In this document: positions 14,997-21,521 of the stretch, in pieces
Position numbering within the stretch: position 1 is the first letter of the stretch
Layout of the letters: every line of letters starts with the position of its first letter
Assembly (NCBI GenBank): GCA_017849335.1
Contig: JAFIHP010000356.1
Span: forward strand, 1 to 21,521
DNA from: Actinomycetales bacterium
GTDB taxonomy: Bacteria; Actinomycetota; Actinomycetes; S36-B12
Reading direction: 5' to 3'
Length of the DNA: 21,521 bases
Made by a program: the position numbers and the translations under genes
Notes under the pieces: model-generated
The model's input: only the letters and a program-made list of their open reading frames with translations
Databases searched by the model: none
Told to the model about the DNA's origin: nothing

Positions 14997-16323
14997 GGCT
15001 GCGCCTACGCACGCGCGTGGCGTTGTCGTTCGCGCTCTTGTCGCTGCTGGTGGCCGGCACGGTCTCGGCCGCGACCTACGTGTTCGCGAGCTGGTACCTG
15101 CTCGGCCAGCGCGAGACGTCGGCGCTGACCCGCGCCGCCCTGGACTCGCGGGCAGCCAGCGCGTACCTGACGACCGGGCTGGATCCCAGCGACGCGCTCG
15201 GCCAGATCCCCTCGGTCGGCACGTCGCAGCCGATGATCCAGGCGGCCGGCGTCTGGTACACCTCGGGCGTCACGGTGCAGCCGGACGCGCTCCCGGCGGG
15301 CCTGCTGGAGGCGGCGAAGGGCAACGGCGCGACCCAGCGCTTCCGCGTCGCGGACGACGCGTACTACGTGGTCGCGATCCCGGTCGAACAGGGCACGTAC
15401 GTCGAGGTCTTCCCCATGCGCGACCTGGACCGCACCCTGACCTGGGGCGGCTGGACGCTCGTCGGGCTCACCGCGATGGCCACCGTGGCGGGGGCGCTGA
15501 TCGGCGCGACGGCCGTCGGCAGGATCCTGCGGCCGGTCCGGCGCCTCGGGGTCGGCGCGCGGCGCATCGCCGGCGGCGAGTTCAGCACCCGCATCGACCT
15601 GACGGGAGACCCCGACCTCGACCCGATCGCCGAGTCGTTCAACGAGATGGCCGAGGCGGTGCAGGCGCGGATCGCCCGCGAACGGCGGTTCAGCGCGAAC
15701 GTCAGCCACGAGCTTCGCTCGCCGCTCACCTCCGTGCTCGGCACGGCGGAGCTGCTGGAGGCACGAAGCGCGGACCTGCCCCACCGGGAGGCCGGCCTCG
15801 TGACCGTCCTGGTGCAGCAGGTCCGACGCCTGTCGCACATGCTGCTGGACCTGCTGGAGATCAGCCGCATCAGCACCGACGAGCTCACGCAGTGGGAGAC
15901 GGCCGACGTCGCGGCACTGTGCCGCGAGGTCGTCGCCCAGCGGGGTCTGGACCCCGGACTCGTCGTCGGCGACCGACCCGTCTTCCGGACCGACGCCCGA
16001 CGCCTCGAACGCATCGTCGGCAACCTCGTGGAGAACGCCGAGCGGCACGGAGGGGGGCTGGTGCAGGTCCTCGTCCAGCGCGAGCAGTCGAGCGTCACGA
16101 TCATGGTCGACGACGCTGGCCCGGGTGTCGACGAAGGACTCCGTGAACGGCTTTTCGAGCCGTTCACGCGGGGCGAGTCGCGCAGCCACCAGGAGGGCGC
16201 CGGGCTCGGCCTGGCGATCGCCCTCGACCAGGCGCGCCTGCTGGGCGGCGACGTCACCGTCACGCAGGCCCCCGCTGGCGGGGCGCGATTCACCGCCACG
16301 CTGCCCGTCACCCTGGAGGAGTC

Positions 16324-16327
<4 letters not shown>
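14993..16327 (+). CDS. Transmembrane sensor histidine kinase
   Basis: A 444-residue kinase. Membrane segments at about 9-31 and 153-177 flank an extracellular sensor domain of about 120 residues. A HAMP domain follows (178-230), then HisKA with phospho-acceptor H239 in FSANVSHELRSPLTSV, and the ATPase domain with the N box GNLVENAERH (343-352), G1 DDAGPGVDEG and G2 GAGLGLAIA. The GTG start overlaps the regulator stop, and its own stop overlaps the lipoprotein start (GTGA, 16324-16327), so all three proteins are made in a fixed ratio. The closest family I recognise is MtrB-like kinases. The sensed signal is unknown; the coupled lipoprotein is a plausible sensor partner. Confidence 0.94.
16142..16168 (+). 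repeat. Perfect 11-bp stem-loop inside the kinase gene
   Basis: CGTGAACGGCT at 16142-16152 and AGCCGTTCACG at 16158-16168 are perfectly complementary around a 5-base TTTCG loop. It lies in codons for RERLFEPFTR of the ATPase domain. It may be chance imposed by conserved codons or may be a real mRNA structure; I cannot decide. Confidence 0.6.
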
Positions 16328-17028
<701 letters not shown>

Positions 17029-17040
17029 GGTGCCCGGGTC

Positions 17041-17472
17041 CTACCTCGTGAGGATGCGCCGCCCGAGCAGGTACATCTCGCAGCCGAGGCAGAACGCGAA
17101 CGCCGCGTTGAGGAAGGCGGCCGCGAGCGCGAACGCGACGGCGATCTGCGCGACGATCGTCGCGCCGAGAGCGAGCCCCAGCAGCGCGACGGCCACGAAG
17201 AGGAACCCGACCAGCTGCGCGAACCGCGGCGGCCGCTCGTCCTCGAGCTCGGTCGGCGGCGCCAGGCGCGGACGTACGAGCACGCGGAACAGCCAGCCGT
17301 AGGGCTGCGCCTGCAGCCCGACGAAGGCGCCGAGCCCGAAGGCGACGGCCTGCCACACGAGCAGGACCGTCGCCACCGGACGCGGCAGCAGGACGAGCAC
17401 GACGGCCAGGACGACCGTCGTGACCGCGGCGCCGAAGCGGGGACCGCGGGGGTCGACCTGGCGCGCGCTCAT
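17041..17472 (-). CDS. DUF4395 membrane protein, coupled to peroxiredoxin
   Basis: A 143-residue protein of the DUF4395 family. Family marks are VDPRGPRFGAAVTTVVLA (6-23), PPRFAQLVGFLF (81-92) and the C-terminal FLNAAFAFCLGCEMYLL (120-136). About four membrane segments lie at 15-30, 33-52, 88-106 and 108-126. The two conserved cysteines C128 and C131 (CLGC) form a possible redox pair at the membrane face. Its ATG overlaps the TGA of the peroxiredoxin gene (ATGA, 17469-17472), so the two are co-translated. DUF4395 genes often sit beside thioredoxin-like or sulfurtransferase genes. I infer a role in passing electrons or sulfur across the membrane, but no function is established to my knowledge. 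Confidence 0.87.
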   Translation of the reverse strand: MSARQVDPRGPRFGAAVTTVVLAVVLVLLPRPVATVLLVWQAVAFGLGAFVGLQAQPYGWLFRVLVRPRLAPPTELEDERPPRFAQLVGFLFVAVALLGLALGATIVAQIAVAFALAAAFLNAAFAFCLGCEMYLLGRRILTR

Positions 17473-18101
17473 GCGACGGGCTCGGCCGCGAAGCGCAGGT
17501 AGGGCTTCACCTCGACGACGTCGCTGAACCGCTCCTGCGCGTCTGCGGTCGAGACGGTCGGAGCGACCACCACGCGGTCACCGGGCTGCCAGTCGGCGGG
17601 AGTGGCGACGGTGGCCCGGTCGGTCAGCTGGAGGGCGTCCACCACGCGGACGATCTCGTCGAAGTTGCGGCCGACCGACTTCGGGTAGGTCAGCGTCAGC
17701 CGGACCTTGTTCGCCGGGTCGATGATGAACACCGAGCGCACCGTCGACGTGTCGCCCTCGCCCGGGTGGAGCATGTCGTAGAGGTTCGACACCGTGCGGT
17801 CGGGATCGGCGATGATCGGGAAGTTGACCGGGACGCCGCTGACGTCGGCGATGTCCCCGACCCAGCCTTCGTGCGACTCCAGCGGGTCGACGGACACGGC
17901 GATGGCCTTGACGCCGCGCTTGTCGAACTCCTCCTTCAGCGCCGCCGTACGCCCGAGCTCGGTCGTGCAGACCGGCGTGAAGTCGGCCGGGTGGCTGAAC
18001 AGGACGGTCCAGCTGCCGTCCTTCCAGTCGTGGAACGAGACCGTGCCCTCGGTGGTCTCCGCGGTGAAGTCGGGGGCCACATCGCCCAGACGGATCGCCA
18101 T
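17469..18101 (-). CDS. 1-Cys peroxiredoxin (Prx6 family)
   Basis: Reduces hydrogen peroxide and organic hydroperoxides in the cytoplasm. The 210-residue protein carries the Prx6-type active site HPADFTPVCTTELG with peroxidatic C45 and T42. It also has VSVDPLESHEGWVGDI, FPIIADPDRTVSNLYDML and the extended C-terminal domain (about 165-210) of this family. C45 is the only cysteine, so it needs an external thiol for recycling; the coupled DUF4395 protein, with its CLGC pair, is a candidate. ATG at 18101 has AGGAG 6 bases upstream. The promoter region upstream is strikingly AT-rich and contains a TTTAC-N15-GTAAA inverted repeat over a -10-like TAAAAT. Confidence 0.94.
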   Translation of the reverse strand: MAIRLGDVAPDFTAETTEGTVSFHDWKDGSWTVLFSHPADFTPVCTTELGRTAALKEEFDKRGVKAIAVSVDPLESHEGWVGDIADVSGVPVNFPIIADPDRTVSNLYDMLHPGEGDTSTVRSVFIIDPANKVRLTLTYPKSVGRNFDEIVRVVDALQLTDRATVATPADWQPGDRVVVAPTVSTADAQERFSDVVEVKPYLRFAAEPVA

Positions 18102-18113
18102 TGGAATCTCCTA

Positions 18114-18138
18114 TTTACTCGATTGATTTTATGGTAAA
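18114..18138 (-). promoter_or_regulatory. AT-rich promoter and candidate operator of the peroxiredoxin operon
   Basis: TTTAC (18114-18118) and GTAAA (18134-18138) form an inverted repeat around 15 bases. On the minus strand TAAAAT (plus 18126-18131) inside it is a good -10. The stretch is AT-rich in a strongly GC-rich genome. I see no clear -35, which suggests an activator or alternative sigma factor. I cannot name the regulator. Confidence 0.5.
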
Positions 18139-18185
18139 GGTAGGAACGCGGTTCTGTCACGCATCGTGCGGGAGGACTACGGGGC

Positions 18186-19400
18186 CTAGTCGGTGGGCTT
18201 GTCCGGCTCGATCTGGGTGACCCAGGCGACGACTCCGCCGCCCACGTGCACGGCGTCCGCGTACCCTGCGCCCTTCACCACCGCCAGCGCCTCGGCCGAG
18301 CGCACGCCGCCCTTGCAGTACAGGACAACCTGCCGGTCGGTCGGCAGCTCGCCCAGGGCCGTCCCGTCCAGGAACCGGCCCTTGGGGATCAGCACGCTGC
18401 CGGGGATCGCGACGATCTCGTACTCCCCCGGCTCGCGCACGTCGATGAGCACGAAGTCGCGCTCGCCGCGCTCACGCTCGGTCAGCCACTGGTCCAGCTG
18501 GACGACGGAGATCGTCGAGTCCCGGGCGGCGTCGGCCGCCTCGGTCGAGATCGCGCCGCAGAACAGCTCGTAGTCGATCAGCTCGGTCACCGTCGGACGG
18601 TCGCCGCAGACCGCGCAGTTCGGGTCCTTGCGGACCTTGAGCCGGCGGTACTCCAGCGCCAGGGCATCGTAGACGACGAGCGTCCCGACGAGGGGCTGGC
18701 CGATCCCCGTGAGCAGCTTGATCGCCTCGGTCACCTGGATCGACCCGATCGACGCGCACAGCACGCCGAGCACGCCGCCCTCGGCGCACGACGGCACCAT
18801 GCCCGGCGGCGGCGGGTCCGGGTACAGGCAGCGGTAGCAGGGGCCGTGCTCGGCCCAGAACACGCTGGCCTGGCCCTCGAAGCGGTAGATCGACCCCCAC
18901 ACGTACGGCTTGCCGAGCAGGACACCGGCGTCGTTCACGAGGTATCGCGTGGCGAAGTTGTCGGTCCCGTCGACGATGAGGTCGTAGCCGGCCAGGACCC
19001 GCAGCGCGTTGGAGGAGGCCAGCCGCTCGTCGTGCACCACCACGTTCACGTAGGGGTTGATCTCGCGGATGCTGTCGCGCGCCGACTCGGCCTTGGACCG
19101 GCCGACATCGGACTGACCGTGGATGATCTGGCGCTGCAGGTTGGACTCGTCGACGGTGTCGAACTCGAGGATCCCCAGCGTGCCGACGCCGGCGGCCGCG
19201 AGGTACATCAGCGCGGGGCTGCCCAGGCCCCCGGCGCCGATGCACAGGACGCGGGCGTTCTTCAACCGCTTCTGCCCGGACATGCCGACGTCGGGGATGA
19301 TCAGGTGCCGGCTGTAGCGGCGGACCTCGTCGACGCTGAGGGAGTCGGCGGGCTCGACGACCGGCGGGAGCGCGGTCGCCGTGGGGGCGAGAGTCGTCAT
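18186..19400 (-). CDS. moeZ: MoeZ: ThiF-family adenylyltransferase fused to rhodanese sulfurtransferase
   Basis: Activates the C-terminal Gly-Gly of small sulfur carriers with ATP, then loads sulfur to give a thiocarboxylate. The 404-residue protein has an E1-like domain (about 22-265): ATP-binding GAGGLGS (55-61), DESNLQRQ, D147 in DGTDNFATR, catalytic-type C205 in PSCAEGGVLG, and zinc cysteines C188/C191 and C262/C265. A rhodanese domain (about 295-400) carries the persulfide cysteine C362 in YCKGGVRS. Length and layout match mycobacterial MoeZ, which serves CysO and a MoaD. The start at 19400 has GAGGA upstream and lies 12 bases after the stop of the sulfur-carrier gene, its obvious substrate. 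It is the last gene of the riboswitch-controlled operon. Confidence 0.95.
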   Translation of the reverse strand: MTTLAPTATALPPVVEPADSLSVDEVRRYSRHLIIPDVGMSGQKRLKNARVLCIGAGGLGSPALMYLAAAGVGTLGILEFDTVDESNLQRQIIHGQSDVGRSKAESARDSIREINPYVNVVVHDERLASSNALRVLAGYDLIVDGTDNFATRYLVNDAGVLLGKPYVWGSIYRFEGQASVFWAEHGPCYRCLYPDPPPPGMVPSCAEGGVLGVLCASIGSIQVTEAIKLLTGIGQPLVGTLVVYDALALEYRRLKVRKDPNCAVCGDRPTVTELIDYELFCGAISTEAADAARDSTISVVQLDQWLTERERGERDFVLIDVREPGEYEIVAIPGSVLIPKGRFLDGTALGELPTDRQVVLYCKGGVRSAEALAVVKGAGYADAVHVGGGVVAWVTQIEPDKPTD

Positions 19401-19412
19401 GGCCGTCGGTCC

Positions 19413-19694
19413 TCAGCCGCCGGCCACGGCCGGGACGACAGACACGACCGTGCGCTCCGGGGTGGCGGTGTCCAGGCCGGACAGGAACCGGACGTCCTCG
19501 TCGTCGATGTAGACGTGGACGAACCGGCGCAGCGAGCCGCCGTCGTCGAGGATGCGGGCGCCGATGCCCGGCGCCTTCGCGTCGAGCGCGTCGATCACGC
19601 CGGCCACCGTCTGCGTGGCCGGGTCGACCGTCAGCTCGGACGCGCCGTCGGCGTAGGTCCGCAGGATGGTGGGGATACGGACGGTGACGCTCAT
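19413..19694 (-). CDS. MoaD/ThiS-family sulfur carrier protein (CysO-like)
   Basis: A 93-residue beta-grasp protein ending exactly in VPAVAGG; the terminal Gly92-Gly93 is the site of adenylation and thiocarboxylation. Other family marks are the opening VTVRIPTILRTYADG, the TVAGVIDALDAKAPGI helix and FVHVYIDDEDVRFLSGLDT before the final strands. No extra residue follows the Gly-Gly, so no processing protease is needed, unlike CysO homologues with tails. Its ATG overlaps the stop of the threonine-synthase-like gene (ATGA, 19691-19694), and MoeZ follows. The tight coupling with a PLP lyase and not with molybdopterin genes argues for sulfur delivery to an amino acid. It is CysO-like in family, but its true partner here may be the upstream enzyme. 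Confidence 0.93.
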   Translation of the reverse strand: MSVTVRIPTILRTYADGASELTVDPATQTVAGVIDALDAKAPGIGARILDDGGSLRRFVHVYIDDEDVRFLSGLDTATPERTVVSVVPAVAGG

Positions 19695-20998
19695 GAGGCG
19701 GTCCCTTCGGACGTGGTGGAGCCCTCGGCGACGAGCGCGGCCAGCGCCTCGTCGAGTCGGGGGCGGACGGTGGCGGTGACGCTGACGTGTTCGGCGACGG
19801 CATCGAGGGTCTTTAGGCCGTCGCCGGTGTTGTAGACCACGGTGTCGGCGGTCGGGTCAATGCGTCCGTCGGCGATCAGCCGGCGCAGCGTCGCGATCGT
19901 CACGCCGCCGGCGGTCTCGGCGAAGATGCCCTCGGTCTCGGCCAGGAGCCGGATCCCCTCGACGATCTCCTCCTCGCTGACCGCGGCGATCGCTCCCCCG
20001 GTACGGCGGACGACGTCGAGCGCGTACGGTCCGTCGGCCGGGTTTCCGATCGCGAGCGACTTGGCGATCGTGTCGGGCTTGACGGGCCTGACCGCGTCCC
20101 AGCCGTTGTCGAACGCCTGCGCGACCGGCGAGCACCCGGCCGCCTGCGCCCCGAAGACGCGGTAGGGCGCGTCCTCGACCAGGCCGAGGGAGACGAGCTC
20201 GCGGAAGCCCTTGTCGATCTTGGTCAGCAGGGCGCCGGAGGCGATGGGAACGACGACCTGCTGCGGGAGCCGCCAGCCGAGCTGCTCGGCGACCTCGTAG
20301 CCGAGGGTCTTGGAGCCCTCCGCGTAGTAGGGGCGCAGGTTGACGTTGACGAAGCCCCAGTCCGCCGTGATCGCCTCGCCGATGAGCTCACTGCACAGCC
20401 GGTTGACGTCGTCGTAGCTTCCCTCGACCGCGAGCAGCGTGCCGCCGTAGGTCGCCGTCGTGACGGTCTTGCCGGCCTCCAGGTTCGACGGGATCACCAC
20501 GACCGACCGCTGGCCGGCGCGGGCTGCCGCCGCAGCGACGGCGTTGGCCAGGTTGCCGGTCGAGGCGCACGCGATCGTCGTCAGGCCCAGCCGCCGAGCG
20601 GCCGACTGGGCGACCGCGACGACCCGGTCCTTGAACGAGTGCGTCGGGTTGCCGCTGTCGTCCTTGACCCACAGCCGACCGGTGACTCCCAGGGCGGCGG
20701 CCAGGTTTCGGGCATCGACCAGCTTGGTCAGCCCCGGGGCGAGGTTGGGCTCGTCGGCGGCCCACGGCGCGACTGGCAGGAGCGGCTGGTAGCGCCAGAT
20801 CGACGCGGGGCCGGCCTCGATCTGCTCGCGGGTCACGGTGCCGAAGGCGTAGGCGACCTCGAGGGGGCCGAAGCACTCCACGCAGGAGTAGGCCGCACCC
20901 AGGTCGTACCGCGCGCCGCACTCGCGGCACGACAGGGCGACGGCGGGGCCGAACGGCGACAGGGCGGCGTCGACAGGGGTGTCTTGCACGAGCGACAT
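19691..20998 (-). CDS. Threonine-synthase-like PLP enzyme; possible sulfur-carrier-dependent homocysteine synthase
   Basis: By sequence this is a fold-type II PLP enzyme of the threonine synthase family, which acts on O-phosphohomoserine. The 435-residue protein has an N-terminal zinc ribbon (C24, C27, C39, C42), the PLP lysine K123 in NPTHSFKDRVVAVA, the serine/asparagine loop CASTGNLANAVAA, and a C-terminal VVYNTGDGLKT. It is longer than the usual actinobacterial ThrC (about 360 residues, in a hom-thrC-thrB cluster); hom and thrB are absent here. A SAM riboswitch precedes it, and a sulfur-carrier gene overlaps its stop. I infer that it may replace the phosphate of O-phosphohomoserine with carrier-bound sulfur to give homocysteine. 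Ordinary threonine synthase remains possible. Confidence 0.85.
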   Translation of the reverse strand: MSLVQDTPVDAALSPFGPAVALSCRECGARYDLGAAYSCVECFGPLEVAYAFGTVTREQIEAGPASIWRYQPLLPVAPWAADEPNLAPGLTKLVDARNLAAALGVTGRLWVKDDSGNPTHSFKDRVVAVAQSAARRLGLTTIACASTGNLANAVAAAAARAGQRSVVVIPSNLEAGKTVTTATYGGTLLAVEGSYDDVNRLCSELIGEAITADWGFVNVNLRPYYAEGSKTLGYEVAEQLGWRLPQQVVVPIASGALLTKIDKGFRELVSLGLVEDAPYRVFGAQAAGCSPVAQAFDNGWDAVRPVKPDTIAKSLAIGNPADGPYALDVVRRTGGAIAAVSEEEIVEGIRLLAETEGIFAETAGGVTIATLRRLIADGRIDPTADTVVYNTGDGLKTLDAVAEHVSVTATVRPRLDEALAALVAEGSTTSEGTAS

Positions 20999-21010
20999 AG
21001 CGAGGCCTTT

Positions 21011-21150
21011 CTCCTCATCTTCCCGAGGCAGTCACCTCGGACGGAGTTGGCACCTGTCTCGCCGGCCTCGAGCGAAAGCACGAGTGTGCGCGAAATGGTT
21101 GCCGGGGCTTCACCGGGCCGTATCCCTCTGCCCCTCTGGATGAGTGCTAT
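21011..21150 (-). ncRNA. SAM-I (S-box) riboswitch
   Basis: The minus-strand leader carries the S-box core in order. It begins with CAGAGGGGCAGAGGGA (5' side of the core), then GGCCCGGUGAAGCCCCGGCAA with the conserved GUGAA turn, GGUGCCAACUCC, a P4 hairpin (CCGAGG/CCUCGG) and GAAGAUGAG. P1 pairs plus positions 21139-21144 with 21014-21019 (CUCAUC with GAUGAG). SAM binding stabilises P1. The 3' strand of P1 runs directly into GAGGAG, the upstream part of the ribosome binding region, and no U-tract terminator is seen. Regulation is therefore probably at translation initiation. The pattern is not that of SAM-IV or SAM-II. Confidence 0.93.
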
Positions 21151-21166
21151 TCAGTTGTGGGGCGAG

Positions 21167-21196
21167 ACTGTAGACCACCTCCCCGCCGACCACCAA
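21167..21196 (-). promoter_or_regulatory. Likely promoter of the riboswitch operon
   Basis: On the minus strand TTGGTG (plus 21191-21196), an 18-base spacer, then TACAGT (plus 21167-21172). Transcription would start near 21160, about 10 bases before the riboswitch and 160 before the start codon. Upstream, between the exporter stop and the -35, only a weak 5-bp stem (GGCGC-CCA-GCGCC) is visible as a possible terminator. Confidence 0.55.
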
Positions 21197-21220
21197 ACCA
21201 GGGCCAGGCGCTGGGCGCCG

Positions 21221-21521
21221 TCACGCCAGGGGTGGTTCGAGATCGGGACGCTCACCATCACGACGCCCGCTGCGTTCGGCCGCGATCCCGGCGAGGACCA
21301 CGCACACGATCCCCGCGACCTGCCACACCGCGGGCAGCTGGTGCAGCGCCACGACGCCGATGATCAGCGCGATCGCCGGTTCGAGGGACATCAACGTGCC
21401 GAACGCTGCCTTCGTCAGCCGACGCAGCGCGATCAGTTCCAAGGTCCACGGCAGCAGGGGAAGGAGCAGCGCGGCGACCACCCCGACCGCGACCACCGGC
21501 AGCGTCAGGTGCCCCCAGGCC
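21221..21521 (-). CDS. EamA/RhtA-like amino acid exporter (5' part outside the window)
   Basis: The last 100 codons of a drug/metabolite-superfamily (EamA) membrane transporter. The frame stays open to the window edge, so the true start lies beyond it. Three membrane segments are visible, and the block LPWTLELIALRRLTKAAFGTLMSLEPAIALIIGVVAL closely follows the RhtA pattern (PYSLEMIALTRL...FGTLMSMEPA). RhtA exports threonine and homoserine in E. coli. The tail after the last segment is polar (ERSGRRDGERPDLEPPLA). It lies upstream of the SAM riboswitch on the same strand, so a link to homoserine or threonine handling is suggestive. It is probably a separate transcript, since a promoter lies between. 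Confidence 0.85.
   Translation of the reverse strand, partial: AWGHLTLPVVAVGVVAALLLPLLPWTLELIALRRLTKAAFGTLMSLEPAIALIIGVVALHQLPAVWQVAGIVCVVLAGIAAERSGRRDGERPDLEPPLA

Noticed and set aside
18111..18140. AT-rich patch as a sign of horizontal transfer
   Set aside because: It is about 30 bases long and confined to a promoter; flanking genes have normal composition and typical actinobacterial content.
18246..19835. 529-codon plus-strand open frame opposite moeZ and the sulfur carrier
   Set aside because: Mirror of two recognised proteins; composition is typical antisense Asp/Arg/Val repeats and no start signal is present.
21011..21150. Leader of the threonine-synthase-like gene as a threonine attenuator or T-box
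   Set aside because: No leader peptide rich in Thr/Ile codons and no T-box tRNA-binding sequence; the conserved blocks match the SAM-I core in order.

Overview
The window is dense, very GC-rich bacterial chromosome with actinobacterial features. These include frequent GTG starts, four-base ATGA/GTGA gene overlaps, several genes that appear to be leaderless, GpgS, DUF4395, MoeZ (fused ThiF and rhodanese), PspC-domain sensor kinases and a GntR/FCD-controlled ACC deaminase. The gene set, and an intergenic palindrome with a GCGAGCGAAGCGAGC loop, suggest Propionibacteriales (Nocardioides/Aeromicrobium-like). That placement is inference. No rRNA, tRNA, CRISPR array, insertion sequence or phage gene was seen, so this looks like ordinary chromosome rather than an island.

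Layout, left to right. (1) 1-2165, minus: the TCA pair mdh-icd, with a perfect 16-bp palindrome upstream. (2) 2210-3722: a hairpin repeat, a small membrane protein, then an HPt-like protein coupled to an OmpR-type regulator. (3) 3734-7299: a LiaFSR-like envelope-stress module, made of a LuxR-type regulator and a PspC-domain kinase facing a PspC/LiaF-like protein and a small membrane protein. (4) 7302-10634, minus: arylamine N-acetyltransferase, Hsp20 under a near-perfect CIRCE operator, and an NhaA antiporter fused to a DsbA-like domain. (5) 10664-12428: a GntR/FCD regulator with a palindromic operator on its own promoter, followed by ACC deaminase. (6) 12463-14139: a secreted HAD acid phosphatase and, convergent with it, glucosyl-3-phosphoglycerate synthase. 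(7) 14140-17028: a three-gene response regulator - histidine kinase - GerMN-like lipoprotein operon (MtrAB-LpqB-like in layout). (8) 17041-18101, minus: 1-Cys peroxiredoxin and DUF4395 protein. (9) 18186-21521, minus: a RhtA-like exporter (partial), a SAM-I (S-box) riboswitch, a threonine-synthase-like PLP enzyme, a MoaD/ThiS-family sulfur carrier ending in Gly-Gly, and MoeZ.

The most interesting unit is (9). A SAM riboswitch controls a 'threonine synthase' that is translationally coupled to a sulfur carrier, with the carrier's activating sulfurtransferase next in line. SAM control makes little sense for threonine synthesis. It fits sulfur incorporation into O-phosphohomoserine to give homocysteine, by analogy with the CysM-CysO route to cysteine. 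The 3' strand of riboswitch stem P1 overlaps the likely ribosome binding site, so control is probably at translation. A second theme is that at least eight genes start 6-7 bases after a -10-like hexamer and have no clear Shine-Dalgarno sequence, the geometry of leaderless mRNAs.
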